From assembly GCF_033807575.1 (NCBI RefSeq), contig NC_084706.1, forward strand, positions 28,131,204 to 28,195,203: a stretch of 64,000 nt of DNA, read 5' to 3'. Shown here in pieces: positions 1 to 10,142 of the stretch (positions are counted from its first letter, which is position 1; every line of letters begins with the position of its first letter). The translations under genes were made by a program, and so were the position numbers. The notes under the pieces are model-generated. The model had not been told where the DNA came from. It ran no database searches and worked only from the letters and a program-made list of their open reading frames with translations. The DNA is from Cydia pomonella. Its lineage: Eukaryota > Arthropoda > Insecta > Lepidoptera > Tortricidae.

Positions 1-29
1 GGACGTAGTTTAAGGACGTACCCGGGTCC
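1..29 (+). repeat. 3' terminal fragment of the TACTACG-type repeat
   Basis: These bases match the 3' end of the element seen more fully at 25696-26078 and 56222-56410 (GGACGTAGTTTAAGGACG then a CCGGGTCC end). Only the terminus is in the window. It is joined directly to MITE sequence at about position 30, so the junction is a rearrangement or an insertion boundary. Confidence 0.7.
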
Positions 30-330
30 ATGACGCATGCTCGCCACACCGCTGCTTAAAATAAGCTGACGCACCGTAAATTGAACTGCGTAAAAATCGC
101 AAAAAATATTACACGGAGATCTTATGGCAGACACCGTACCGGTGACGTAAAAGACGCAACTGTTTTGCGAACAAAAAAGATTCGCGTGAAGCACGTCACT
201 GCGATTCCGTACCGTCACCGTTTTTTAAACAGCGGTGTGGGGAGCATGCGTCAAAAACGGTACGCATACGACGCGTCACTGCGATTCCGTATCGTGACCG
301 TTTTTTTAAGCTGCGGTCTGGTCGCACCTT
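30..330 (-). mobile_element. Rearranged copy of a PIF/Harbinger-like MITE
   Basis: The sequence is the reverse of the complete MITE at 6000-6358: it carries the same GTACGCATACGACGCGTCAC block and the same terminal CGCACCT. The far end is damaged, because the outer inverted repeat is missing where it joins the fragment at 1-29. The intact terminus at 319-330 is duplicated at 1849-1860 by the LINE insertion described next. The 109-residue open frame across it is not a gene. Confidence 0.75.
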
Positions 331-1848
331 GTATTGTATTGTATTCGGGCGATTTTTCCGCAACTCGACGACTTGCGCCTATTTTGCGTGATATGTTAGG
401 GGTGGGCTAGTCCTGCCAGCCCAGCTCCTCGAGGAATCCTATCAAACCTTTGATGTTGAGTAGGACCTCGGGGAGGTCTCTCGGAGATCCGAGATGTTTA
501 GCCCTGTATGGAGTCACTCCGCTGCATTCCAGCACCACGTGAGAGGCTGTTTCTTCTGTCTCCATGCAACCTCGGCACAGGGGACTGTCTGTGACACCTG
601 TTGTGAAAAGATGTTTGTTAAATAGTCCATGACCTGTTATGACACTGGTTACCATACTCAGTCGGACCTTCCCTAGTTGCAGGAGCGCCCTTGTGAGTTT
701 TCCGTTGATGCCAGGCATGGCTTCTTTTGCCTGTCTGCATCCAGTTTGGTTCAGCCAGTGTTCTGTGTGTAGTTTCCCTGTACGTGCCAGCAGCATTGAG
801 CGTACCTTGCTAAATGGTATCGGAAGAATCGGTTCCGGACCAATCGCCCCCGCATTCGATCCTTGCCTGGCAAGCTCGTCCGCAGCATCGTTACCTCGGG
901 ATCCACTGTGTCCCTTTATCCATTGTAGGGTGATCTTGTTATTATGACATACCTCCATTAGTCGTTCGTGGCATTCGTGTATAAGTTTGGATGTAACTAT
1001 ATGGCTATTTAGAGCCATTAAGACTGCTCTACTGTCGGAGAGTATGCGGATGGAGGATCCTACTACCTTCCTTGCAGTGATGGCAGCCGCCGCGTTTATG
1101 ATGCCCATGCACTCAGCTTGGAATACCGAGTTATGGGCTCCTAGCGGAGTGGTGATCGACATGTTCAGGTCTTCTGAGAAGGTTCCAGAGCCCGATCCGC
1201 TGTCTGTTTTGGACCCATCAGTGAAGATTCTCAGCTCCCGGGGATTGAGTCCTTCATGATTGTCGTCCTCATATAACTGTATTTTGTACCTTTTATCGAA
1301 GATAGCTTGTTTGTGAATCCGGTCCGTGCCTGACCTAAGCACTGGAAATTCATCATACACCTTTTCCAGGCATTTTGTGTGAAGAGCTCCTGTGATGTTA
1401 GACCGTATCTTGAGGGTTCGCAACCTTACCGCTGAGAGACTGGCCTCTTGCTGTATGTGTAGGTGCAGCGGTGGAAGGTTTAGCATGACCTCCATGGCTG
1501 CAGTCGGGGTAGACCTCGTGCAGCCAGTGGTGGCCGCGCATGCGAGCCTTTGAAGTCTTTGTAGTTTGTCTCGTACGTTGCCTAGGTTTGTTCTTGGCCA
1601 CCAAACCAGAGCACCGTAACAGAGTAAGGGGCGGATTATCGTCTTATAGAGCCAGAGGGTAATTTTCGGGTTGAGTCCCCACCTCTTACCAATCATCCTT
1701 CTGCACTGCCAGAAGACAACTCCCGCCTTGTCTATCCGTTTGTTGATGTGGTTGTTCCAATTGAGTTTATTGTCGAGAGTTAGTCCTAAGTACTTAACTT
1801 CATCGGACAGCTGTAGCTCAGTTTGGAAAAGTGTTGGTCTGGTAAAGT
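331..1848 (-). mobile_element. 5'-truncated non-LTR retrotransposon (R1/I-like)
   Basis: This is a LINE on the minus strand. Its 3' tail is a short AATAC-type repeat at about 331-345 rather than plain poly(A). The flanks carry the same 12 bases, TGGTCGCACCTT, at 319-330 and 1849-1860, which I read as the target-site duplication. Beyond 1860 the sequence belongs to another repeat family (see 1861-1983), which confirms where the LINE ends. The 5' half, with the endonuclease and the reverse transcriptase catalytic core, is absent. Confidence 0.85.
407..1848 (-). pseudogene. LINE ORF2 C-terminal part: RT thumb, RNase H, zinc motif
   Basis: The open frame of about 480 codons starts inside the reverse transcriptase, after the YADD region (EVKYLGLTLDNKLNW and PLLCYGALVWW are typical of the RT palm/thumb end). 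It continues into a complete RNase H domain with the acidic set DGSK, AEC, LSDSRA and NDAADELA. A terminal Cys-Cys-His-Cys motif (CRGCMETEETASHVVLEC) follows. RNase H together with the zinc motif fits R1/I-group elements. There is no stop inside the retained part, so the copy is not old, but it cannot replicate by itself because it is 5' truncated. The TTG at 1876 that opens the frame lies in flanking repeat and is not a start codon. Confidence 0.88.
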
Positions 1849-1860
1849 TGGTCGCACCTT

Positions 1861-1983
1861 TATATGGGACAGTCAAATTTTTTTTCGCGATTTCGGAATT
1901 GGTCCCATAGTAAAAGTTGTTAAGTATAACCTATAAAGTCGCTGCGCAGAGTATGACTGGTGGTTAAAAGTTCACCCTGTATA
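1861..1983 (-). repeat. Dispersed repeat, partner of 63027-63155
   Basis: Read on the minus strand it starts with an ACAGGGTG-type end and contains TTTTACTATGGGACCAAT and CCGAAATCGCG. The same blocks occur on the plus strand at 63027-63155. I recognise it as a common dispersed insect repeat. The MITE/LINE composite to its left is inserted next to it. Confidence 0.6.
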
Positions 1984-2786
1984 AAATTTTTAAGTAAAAA
2001 GAAATATGTACCTACCTATGATTAAGACGAAAAAAGAGACAACGTCGAAGTAAGGTAACATTTTTGTGTCTGGTTTTTATAATTTTAATTTCAGTAATTA
2101 AAACCGATACTCTATAAATTCCATTCAATACGTATCGTAACAGTCACCACAGTTTCGACCGGTAAAAGCCAGTTATCGTTACCCATGCGCAAATAAATGA
2201 GTGTAGCTTCATTGTTTATTACTCGATCTGTATGTTTTAAGGCTCATTATATTCCTTGATAATGAAGCAATATGTTTTATATTAAACAAAATTTGCGAAA
2301 TGCTAATATTTACGGAGATTTTTACGAAATAAAAAATTATAAATTTATAAAAAAACTGTTTTTTGTGATTATTTTTTTTTCCTATAGGTTTCACGTAAAT
2401 GTTTGTAGAAAAGGAAATAATCTCCATAATATAAGCTATTATTTGACACCTCGATGATTAAAATCGGTTAAGTGGTTTTGAGATACACCGCCAAAAAGAA
2501 TAGGTCCGGCCGCCATCTTTGTGACGTCATTACTATCCCCTCCACCATTTTTCCGCTTTACTACCGCATGTACGATGATCAGGAGAACTGTCCGAACACA
2601 TTGATACCGGTTGTGGGTAAGGCCGAGCTGAGTCAATTAAATCTGGCCTCGGAGCGGCTTGGCGACCGTACTATATTGCTATACTTACCAGGAGCTATCC
2701 ATTACCAATATTGTTTAAATCCCACTAGAAGAAGAAGATTAATTGTTACTTGACTAAATCCCCTGATATCTGATGTATGTTTACAG
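1984..2786. other. Intronic AT-rich sequence upstream of the first FAS exon seen
   Basis: No gene is recognised here. Positions 1984-2460 are AT-rich. Positions 2465-2740 are richer in GC and hold a 93-codon open frame ending in Arg-rich sequence. It has no similarity to the missing first half of the ketoreductase, so I treat it as a degraded repeat. A splice acceptor ends at 2786. Confidence 0.5.
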
Positions 2787-2986
2787 ATGGTCTTCATCAG
2801 GAGTCCACATATTAGTTTCATCAAAAGACACCACGACGGCTGCAGGTGCGCGCGCGCTGCTGGAGCAGGCGGCGGCGCTGGCCCCTGTTGGTGCCATTTT
2901 CAACCTTGCTGCCGTGTTGAGAGATGCGTTTTTCGAGAATCAGACCCCGGAAGCCTTCCAAGCTGTCGCTAAGCCAAAGATTGAAG
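2787..2986 (+). CDS. FASN: FAS exon: ketoreductase middle
   Basis: The acceptor TTTACAG precedes 2787 and the donor AAG/GTACGT follows 2986. The first base completes a split codon. The peptide runs from WSSSGVHILVSS through GAIFNLAAVLRDAFFENQTP to KPKIE. NLAAVLRDA and ENQTPEAF are hallmark FAS ketoreductase sequence, leading towards the catalytic Ser/Tyr pair in the next exon. The GC content is well above that of the surrounding intron. Confidence 0.93.
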
Positions 2987-5074
2987 GTACGTTTGATGAT
3001 CTTGTGTGTTTTGTGAGATAACTCTGTAAATGGCGATTATCTGTTGGTAAAAACCTTATGTACCTACAGTCACGTCTGAAAATATAGATACGGACAAAGT
3101 TCCAAAAATATGTATACACTACCTTAATATATGGATAATAAGGTCGTGTATACATATCATTGGCACTTTGTTTGTATCGATATTTTCAGAAGTGACTGTA
3201 CCTGAGAACACCCGAAGTAAATTCAGTTGGTGTTGAATAACTTCTTATTTATTGGGTGTCAATGTAGGGAAGTTCCAAATAATTGACCCTGATACTGTAA
3301 CAATGTGACTAGCTACAGCAATACCTATGTATTCTGCTAATCAAAACGTTTATATACTTCTTACTAATTAAGTAAGTAAATATCCTTTATTGCACCAACA
3401 ATTATACATTTTACATACATGTAAAACTACTAATGAATTTTAAAGGAAAATAGAACCAGGTAACAACAGGCGGTCTTATCGCTAAAAAGCGATCTCTTCC
3501 AGACAACCTTTAGGTAGCAGGAAATTTAGAACTCATACAAAAGTCAACAGGTAGTGCAAGGAGCTAAATATGGAGACTATTAAACACAAACACACATACT
3601 ACTAATTCGAAACGTTTAATATAAAAGACGCAAAGCTCTTGAATATTTGAATAAATCAAGATAACTACTTTCTTTGTACAGCGACCCGCGCTTTGGACAT
3701 CGCATCACGCGAGCTAGCACCAGAACTGGAGCATTTCGTCATATTCTCTTCTGTATCATGTGGACGCGGCAACGTTGGTCAGACCAACTATGGTTTAGCA
3801 AACAGCGCTATGGAGCGCTTATGCGAGCAGCGAAGAGCTGACAAACTCCCTGGATTGGCTGTTCAATGGGGCGCTATTGGGGACGTAGGGCTAGTAGCAG
3901 CGATGGCTGAAGATGCGGTAGTTGGCGGTACCGCGCCGCAGCGTATAACGTCTTGTCTGCAGACGCTGGACGTGGTGCTGGGACTGCCACACGCGGTGGT
4001 GGCGTCGATGGTGTTAGCGGATGAGCAGAGGCCGCAGGAAAAACCGGCGCAAGACCTGGCGCAAGCTGTTGCGAAAGTTTTAGGTAACAAGGTTTTTTGT
4101 ATAATTTACAACTTCTATATCTCCGTTAACGTTTTTCAACCACAATTTTTGAACTTGGTTAAAAAAGAAAATGAGTAGTATGTATAAAAAAACAACAAGT
4201 ATTTCTCAATGTGATATTTATGACCAACTGAGCTGCTGAAGCTTGCTCGACCATTGTGAGTCTTTCCATCACCGTCTTCTACCGATTTCGCTCGTAAAAA
4301 TATCTACTGTAAGAGTTACTTTAACACCACACAAACCGAAAAGTGTTTACTGGCTCAAGCGAGTATCTAAAATTTCTCTAGCTAGAATCTCACTCTTGAT
4401 TTTTTCCATTTAAAGGGGTAATTCTAGAAAAGTGTCTGGTACAGTCAGCATCAAAAGTAGCGGATGAAACAACGCACCAAAAGTATCTGATATTCCCTAT
4501 AAATTTTCAAAATGTAGATAAATCTCTAAAATTTATGTCCTTAAGTATATCTTTTGCAGTCTAAATTGTTCTACATTTAGAACTATCACTTTTTGCTAAG
4601 CTGTTACAGAATGGTAGATACTTTTGAAGCGTTGTTTGATCCGCTACTTTTGATGCTGACTGTACGTGAGGCTTTATTTTTAACACTTCTGATAAAGCCA
4701 AGAAGCCTATATTTGCCATGATAACTTTCGATAACTTAGCTTAGATTCAAGGATATATAACACAAATTGCTGCAGGTTAGCATGGGAGCCATACGTGTCA
4801 TGTTCCCAATAAAACAAACCTTTTTGTGGAATGCCACAAACTTGTTGTTTTGTTTTACTAATAACGACGATTCACCATTTCAGGCATCAGAGACGTGAAG
4901 AAGGTATCAGAAACAGCGACTCTGGTCGAGCTAGGAATTGATTCGCTCATGGGTGCAGAAATTAAGCAGACTCTAGAACGAAGCTACGACGTCGTGCTAA
5001 GTGTACAAGAAGTAAGGGATCTCACGTTCACGAAGCTAAAAAGTATGGCCGATGATGCGTCTACGACAAGTTGA
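2787..5074 (+). CDS. FASN: Fatty acid synthase, 3' end of gene (KR end + ACP, no thioesterase)
   Basis: Three exons, 2787-2986, 3682-4083 and 4884-5074, join in frame with GT-AG borders to give 263 residues and the stop TGA at 5072-5074. They cover the C-terminal two thirds of a ketoreductase domain followed by the acyl carrier protein of an animal type I FAS, a cytosolic enzyme that builds long-chain fatty acids from acetyl- and malonyl-CoA. The missing N-terminal domains (KS, MAT, DH, ER, start of KR) must lie left of the window. Animal FAS normally has a thioesterase of some 270 residues after the ACP; here the frame stops about 16 residues after the last ACP helix. This may be a thioesterase-less paralogue, as gene families of FAS-like proteins are known in insects, or a truncated copy. 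Both introns carry fold-back transposons. A possible AATAAA lies at about 5972. Confidence 0.93.
3067..3198. mobile_element. Tc1/mariner-type fold-back MITE in FAS intron
   Basis: The element starts CAGTCACGTCTGAAAATAT and ends with the near-exact inverse ATATTTTCAGAAGTGACTG. It is flanked by TA at 3065-3066 and 3199-3200. Almost all of its 132 bases pair with each other, so a transcript would fold into one long hairpin. TA duplication plus a CAGT terminus is what the Tc1/mariner superfamily produces; the family assignment is an inference. Confidence 0.8.
3380..3545 (-). mobile_element. LINE 3' tail (GCGATAAG family) in FAS intron
   Basis: On the minus strand this reads GGTTGTCTGGAAGAGATCGC, then the loop-and-stem AGCGATAAGACCGCCTGTTG, and ends near a TTACTTACTTA-type tail. 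The same 3' end is found at 26151-26254, 29130-29205, 38245-38320 and 43920-43990. It is the terminal part of a non-LTR element or of a SINE that borrows that tail; no coding part remains. Confidence 0.75.
3682..4083 (+). CDS. FASN: FAS exon: ketoreductase C-terminal part and linker
   Basis: The acceptor TTTGTACAG ends at 3681 and the donor TTAG/GTAACA begins at 4084. The exon encodes FSSVSCGRGN, followed by GQTNYGLANSAMERL. The Ser of the SSVS stretch, the Tyr of TNYG and the Asn of ANSAME match the short-chain-reductase active-site residues of FAS ketoreductase. LAVQWGAIGDVG follows, then an Ala/Gln-rich linker to the ACP. No internal stops are present. Confidence 0.93.
4442..4662. mobile_element. 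TA-flanked MITE in FAS intron
   Basis: Inverted ends CAGTCAGCATCAAAAGTAGC at the left and their complement at the right extend for about 45 bases, through the AAACAACGC block. TA is duplicated at 4440-4441 and 4663-4664. The 221 bp interior has no coding capacity. Ends and duplication fit a non-autonomous Tc1/mariner element, a family I recognise from lepidopteran introns. Confidence 0.82.
4884..5074 (+). CDS. FASN: FAS exon: acyl carrier protein and stop
   Basis: The acceptor CATTTCAG ends at 4883. The exon encodes an ACP with the phosphopantetheine attachment motif LGIDSLMGAE; the Ser of DSLM is the 4'-phosphopantetheine site. The helix IKQTLERSYDVVLS and the closing LTFTKLKSMADD follow. 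TGA comes nine codons after the LTF motif. There is no donor-like GT in frame before the stop, so a hidden thioesterase exon would need skipping of this stop. Confidence 0.93.
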
Positions 5075-5084
5075 AGTTAGATTA

Positions 5085-5430
5085 GGTTATGTTAAATTAT
5101 CATACGCATCTAATCTTATTTTATTTTATCTTTTCTTATCTTATTTTATCGATTATTATCTTATGTTACCGTACCTAATCTTTTCTTATTTTATTTTATC
5201 TTATATTATGATTTCGGGGCCCTTACGGATACACTTCGACCCACCGGGATCTCATGTGCTATCGTTCTCTCAAGACCAACCTCTTACCTACCCGAGAGCT
5301 TTTCTAACCATCTACATGATTAGATTAGATTTATTTATTTCACAACATACAATTACAGTACAGTACAGTCGATTCCTTCGGCTCCAGATAGCCAGCTGGA
5401 AAGTTCTTCATTCTCAACTATTTTTTATTT
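5085..5430. repeat. T-rich low-complexity tract and degraded LINE-like segment
   Basis: Positions 5085-5205 repeat CTTATTTTATTTTATC with small changes. Positions 5215-5430 share short blocks with 46915-47010 (CTACCC-AGAGCTTTT and TCCAGATAGCC), so both are probably decayed copies of one non-LTR element. Part of this may serve as FAS 3' UTR. Confidence 0.4.
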
Positions 5431-5499
5431 AGCTTGGACCAACTCTACCCGAGTTGCATGCTACACGATTTTAAAAATATATTATAGGTATACATACTC

Positions 5500-5760
5500 G
5501 TAATATACTTTTACAGTACATATGGTGCTACTTTACCGCACTAATGCGAAAATTAGCATATTACGTTACTATGTCAAACATTTAATGGGCCATATGTACT
5601 GTAAAACGTTGTACGATACATGTGCGAATAGGTAATTCGCAACTCGTGTCGATTTAAAACACTCCTTTCGGTCGTGTTTTAATTTATCGCCACTCGTTTC
5701 GAATTTCCTATTTTTCGCACTTGTATCGTAATGTACTATTAAAATCATGTGGCATACAAC
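5500..5760. repeat. Dispersed palindromic repeat, partner of 20775-20895
   Basis: TACAGTACATATGGTGCTA followed by CCGCACTAATGCG recurs, inverted, at 20830-20880. Here the block GGGCCATATGTACTGTAAAACG is its internal inverted partner. The 70-codon minus-strand frame is not gene-like. Positions 5761-5999 hold no recognisable feature beyond an AATAAA at about 5972. Confidence 0.5.
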
Positions 5761-5999
5761 CCACCGCTGCCAACCGCTCATGTTCCCCCTTAGAATATTT
5801 TTTTGTATTCATTGTAGGTAATCATAGATCATATATTATTTATACATGGACGGAACTGAAGTAGGTATACTAAATTACTGTGGGAACAACTTATTATGTG
5901 TGGTGAAGACAAGTTATTTTCTCATTTACATTTTACATTCTTCATTTATTTATTAAGGTGACATGTCAGGTAAATAAAATTAAGTAAATTATAGGTTTA

Positions 6000-6358
6000 A
6001 GGTGCGACCAGACCGCAGCTTAAAAAACGGTCACGATACGAAATCGCAGTGACGCGTCGTATGCGTACCGTTTTTGACGCATGCTCCCCACACCGCTGCT
6101 TAAAAAACGGTGACGGTACGGAATCGCAGTGACGTGTTTCACGCGAATCTTTTTTGTTCGCAAATCTTTGCGTCTTTTACGTCACCGGTGTGGTGTCTGC
6201 CATAATATCTCCGTGTAATATTTTTTGCGATTTTTACGCAGATCAATTTACGGTGCGTCAGCGTATTTTAAGCAAGTGTGGGAAAAACGGTACGCATACG
6301 ACGCGTCACTGCGATTCCGTATCGTGACCGTTTTTTAAGCTGCGGTCTGGGCGCACCT
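6000..6358. mobile_element. PIF/Harbinger-like MITE, complete copy
   Basis: The ends are inverted repeats of about 75 bp starting AGGTGCG(A/C)CCAGACCGC and continuing through AAAAAACGGTCACGATACG. The flanks TTA at 5997-5999 and 6359-6361 are identical. A three-base TTA/TAA duplication is characteristic of PIF/Harbinger elements. The interior contains a second inverted pair built on ACGGTGACGGTACGGAATCG and has no coding capacity. A rearranged relative occupies 30-330. Confidence 0.82.
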
Positions 6359-6361
6359 TTA

Positions 6362-7404
6362 TGTAAGTATTGTATAGTTTGGTTATATAATAATTGAATT
6401 TGTATACATTAAATGAACTGATTATATGAGAAAATCGATTCTAGTATTATATTGTTAATGTTATTGTAAAATAATGTAATAAAATCTATTTGTTTAGCAG
6501 ATTTATTTAAATTGATTATGCAGTTATGAAGTAACCTATTCAATATTGTTTGTCTTGCTTCGGATGTTTTTTACTACATATCGGTTTTAACATAATTATT
6601 TTTACATGATAGAATTAAATAAATAGAATCTCGTTAATCTTAAAATAATTTTTACTTACATTTTCATGCTTTTTGAATCGTAGTTTCCAAATAAAAATGC
6701 CTGAATATCAGTCAATTCAAATCATTGCAATTCCGCTAAACTAGTGCCCGCGCCAATTTTTCCAATTTACCTAGCGGGCCATAATTTTACTTTTGCTTTT
6801 GCAAACCGTTAAGAAAATGCTTTTATAAAGCTTACACGAGTGAAAGGAGCGCAAGTCATAATATTTAAAAGCATCTTTTTACAAAAACGCTCCAAATAAA
6901 TAAAAACAACTTCTTTATTTAAGTTTGCTTTCAGTTATCTCGAAAGTAGATTACATTTATTTCATCTCACTAAAATAATAAATACTGGCTTTTTACAAAT
7001 TCTCGTTCTTTCATAAAAAAAGCTCAAGTTTCTTACTTAAAATGATTTAACCCTTTTAGAGTAAAACATTGAGCTTTTCTTTCACTTTGAATAGGATTTA
7101 ATTCAAAGTATTTACAAAACATCTAAAGGAAACAGATGCCGATTCCGTTTTAACCACGATTTTGATCATATTTTGATATGACCTTGAATATCGCACACGC
7201 TGATTGGTGCATGCGAAGCGAAGTGAAAATCGTGGGTGAGATGCGCGCCAATCACCAAGACGATCGTCAAGTCCTGCGTATCAAAACCAGATAAATATCA
7301 CTAACCATGACAAGTTGTTAATTTCGATTTTTAATTATTTTGAAATAGTCAAATTGAAAGCGTTTGTAGCAAAGTCAATAGATTTGTATATGTGCTAAGT
7401 AGGT
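6362..7404. other. AT-rich intergenic sequence with one dispersed repeat
   Basis: No gene is visible. At 7185-7290 a block beginning GACCTTGAA, with CACGCTGAT-GGTGCATGCG and GAAGTGAAAAT-GTGGGTGAG, is repeated at 34440-34535, so it belongs to an interspersed family. The rest is unique-looking AT-rich DNA. Confidence 0.5.
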
Positions 7405-8132
7405 TAAGACGCACTGCCACCCTGGAAGCGACCTTGGCTGCTTACCATGGTTATGTTAGCTCTCAACTAAGATACGGACTTCTTCTGTGGGGTAACTGTA
7501 CAAACTTTGAAAGGGCATTCATAGCCCAAAAGAAATGTATGTGGTGTGGCCCCAGACGAATCTTGTAAACCCATTTTTATAAAACTAAATATATTGCCCC
7601 TGCCTTGTTTATATATTTCAGAGATTTGCGTCTTTGTTAAAAAACATATGTATCTTTTTAAGACAGCTAAAGAAGGCCTTATCCTCGAAACACTAGAAAC
7701 CCCGAAAGACTGGCACACGATTATGTTCCAAGGACTTCGTTTTACGCAAATCAGTGCTATATATGTATATATTGTGTATAAATTTTTCTAACAAGTACGG
7801 AAATTCAACGGCTACCTTTTAATAGCTTCGTAAATAATGTAGCAGAACTGTTGCGGAAAAAAACAGTACTATAATGTAGGAACGTTTCTTTTAGACAACA
7901 TAAATTAAAGTAAATCTAATAAAAAATTGTCATTAATTAATTATTTTATTATTTATATTTGACATTATATTTCAATTACATTTTATATAGTTATGCACTC
8001 CCTTCTTTATTTTATTATTACTTCTGATCTGAAGGCGTTGTAAATTATTTATTAAATTATGTTGTTGTTTTAGGTATGATTGTAAATAAAATTGATATTT
8101 TATAAAAAATAAATAAAAAATAAAAATAAAAA
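7405..8132 (+). mobile_element. Decayed Jockey/CR1-like LINE 3' end
   Basis: A plus-strand frame reads YGYVSSQLRYGLLLWGNCTN then ERAFIAQKKCM. After a frameshift come ESCKPIFIKLNILPLPCLYI and EICVFVKKHMYLF, the conserved RT-end motifs of these LINEs. A long 3' UTR runs to an A-rich end at about 8100-8132. The coding part is frameshifted and 5' truncated, so the copy is dead. Confidence 0.75.
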
Positions 8133-8707
8133 GCATTTATTTCGGACAAGATCCATATGCCTATACAAAAACACAAAACAACAAACAATCAAAATATATC
8201 CATATAAATTACAAAAAATAAAAAATATTAATTTTATTAATATTAATTATTAATATTTTATATTTAGGCTAGTTAGTAAGATTTGCATGCTGTGTATGGA
8301 CGGCTAAGAGGACGGACTTTCTTGCAAATATAAAGTATCAACTACTGTAACTCCTTTTTTTCGCAAATAAATTATTATGATTTATAAAAAAATAAATTCC
8401 ATAAGTAAAAATTTGAAAGGGTCCTAATTTTTATAATAATAACAGAATCGAAAAAAATCAAACCGAAATATAATTTTAATATTTAGAGAGCAAAACGGGA
8501 ACTACGTCGGTCATACTGAGAGTTCCTGGATTCTTAGCCGTAACCGTAGTAGATACGAATCTTTTTTTTAGTAGATACGTAGTAGATACGAATCTTTAGT
8601 TTTACTCACGTATGCAAAAGTAGACATATGACGTCGTCCCCATTCGTCATGAGGACAACGCATTGTAAATTCTGGCGTTATAAATAAATTACAAAATCCA
8701 TTAAAGT
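8133..8707. other. AT-rich sequence with a short GTAGATACGAATC repeat
   Basis: No gene is found. Around 8550-8600 the string GTAGATACGAATCTTT is repeated with a partial third copy. Nothing else stands out before the tandem array. Confidence 0.5.
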
Positions 8708-9259
8708 ATTGTTTGGTGAACTGGTTATTCATGGCATCGAATTCATTTCTGCAGTTGCCGTTACACGATTGGTTAACTGTTATAGCAGAGAAACTCGTAT
8801 CAAAGATGCCTCTTTTTAAACAAACATTCTTATAGTACTGGCAAACGGGACCGATTCAAGCCTTTTAATTTTCTATGTAGATTAGACTAATATTGTTTGG
8901 TGAACTGGTTATTCATGGCATCGACTTCATTTCTGCAGTTGCCGTTACACGATTGGTTAACCGTTATAGCAGAGAAACTCGTATCAAAGATGCCTCTTTT
9001 TAAGCAAACATTTTTATAGTACTGGCAAACGGGACCGATTCAAGCCTTTTAATTTTCTATGTAGATTAGACTAATATTGTTTGGTGAACTGGTTATTCAT
9101 GGCATCGACTTCATTTCTGTAGTTGCCGTTACACGATTGGTTTACTTTTATAGCAGAGAAACTCGTATCAAAGATGCCTCTTTTTAAACAAACATTTTTA
9201 TATTACTGGCAAACGGGACCGATTCAAGCCTTTTAATTTTCTATGTATATTAGTCTAAT
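8708..9259. repeat. Three tandem copies of a 184 bp unit
   Basis: Units start at 8708, 8892 and 9076, each with ATTGTTTGGTGAACTGG and each ending near TAGATTAGACTA. The spacing is exactly 184 bp both times. Differences between copies are a handful of single bases (for example GAATTC/GACTTC and AACTG/AACCG/TACTT). No open reading frame spans a unit. It looks like a small satellite-type array, not a coding repeat. Confidence 0.93.
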
Positions 9260-9454
9260 CTAAACACACACTTGAATTCTGTAGTTGTGTTTTTTCGATA
9301 AATTCTTGTTTATTTTTTTACTTTTAACAGTGAAAACCGTTTTGCCGCGTACGACCTTATAGAATAAGCTAGCGCAAAAGGAAATTCACCACGCGCGAAG
9401 TATCTATAGTAGGTATTGGGAACCAAGCAAGCGCCGCATTTTCTGATTTTATTG

Positions 9455-10142
9455 TTTAACAATGCGTAACCATAAAACTAAATTTGCTGCTTCCAAAGTA
9501 TGGAATGACCTGCCTCCACCGCTCCGAGAGCCGATATCGTTGTTTACATACAAAAGGTTAGTACAGGCTCACCTATTGGCCAAGCAGAGCGATGAGGCAT
9601 TCCCTCCCTCTTAAAGCTGACTCTCGTAAGCGTTCACAACCCACTCACATACACACACTCACACACACTTACAGAGACACACAAGCATAATCGCGAGCAA
9701 TCCTAATCTCTTACTTTTTTATATTAATTATAGTTAATAGTTACCCATCTTTGTAATGCAATACACTAAGAAGTACAAGTATTGTTACTAAGAGTGACTA
9801 AGTTTAGTAATAGCTCATAGAAACGGGACTTAATAATGTGTAAAAATCAGTGTTAAGTCTATTGATGTAAACTTTACCATGTTTCTTTCTTTCATGAGCA
9901 CAAAAGTAGTATTATATATTTCGATGTATAATGTCCGACCGTCCTTAGTCTGGGACCGGTCTGAAAACCAGCGCCGGGCATGTCGGCCCGGCACACGCTG
10001 ACACTGGAACCCTTTGCCCAATACAATAAATACAATACCGGTTGATCTGTATAAATTATTAATGTATTTTTTTTTTAACTATTATGTAACCTTATTCTCC
10101 TATGTACTTGTATGTGGCAATAAATGATTCTTAAAAAAAAAA
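9455..10142 (+). mobile_element. LINE 3' end with poly(A)
   Basis: The frame reads KFAASKVWNDLPPPLRE, then SLFTYKRLVQAHLLA, and soon stops; this is the usual C-terminus of Jockey/CR1-like ORF2. It is followed by a CA-rich stretch and a 3' UTR. The UTR contains GTCTGGGACCGGTCTGAAAA and an AATAAATGATTCTT signal before an A run at 10130-10141. Confidence 0.65.

Noticed and set aside
81..410. 109-codon plus-strand open frame
   Set aside because: It lies in the rearranged MITE and the LINE tail; its residues follow the inverted-repeat words and match no gene.
1849..1876. LINE coding sequence extending to the TTG at 1876
   Set aside because: The frame happens to stay open, but sequence from 1861 matches another repeat family (63027-63155), so the LINE ends at about 1848.
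2472..2753. Possible additional FAS exon just upstream of the first recognised one
   Set aside because: The translation has no ketoreductase or other FAS motif, and the frame does not lead into the acceptor at 2786. It looks like a decayed repeat.
8708..9259. CRISPR-like array
   Set aside because: Repeats are 184 bp without spacers; it is a tandem repeat in an animal genome.
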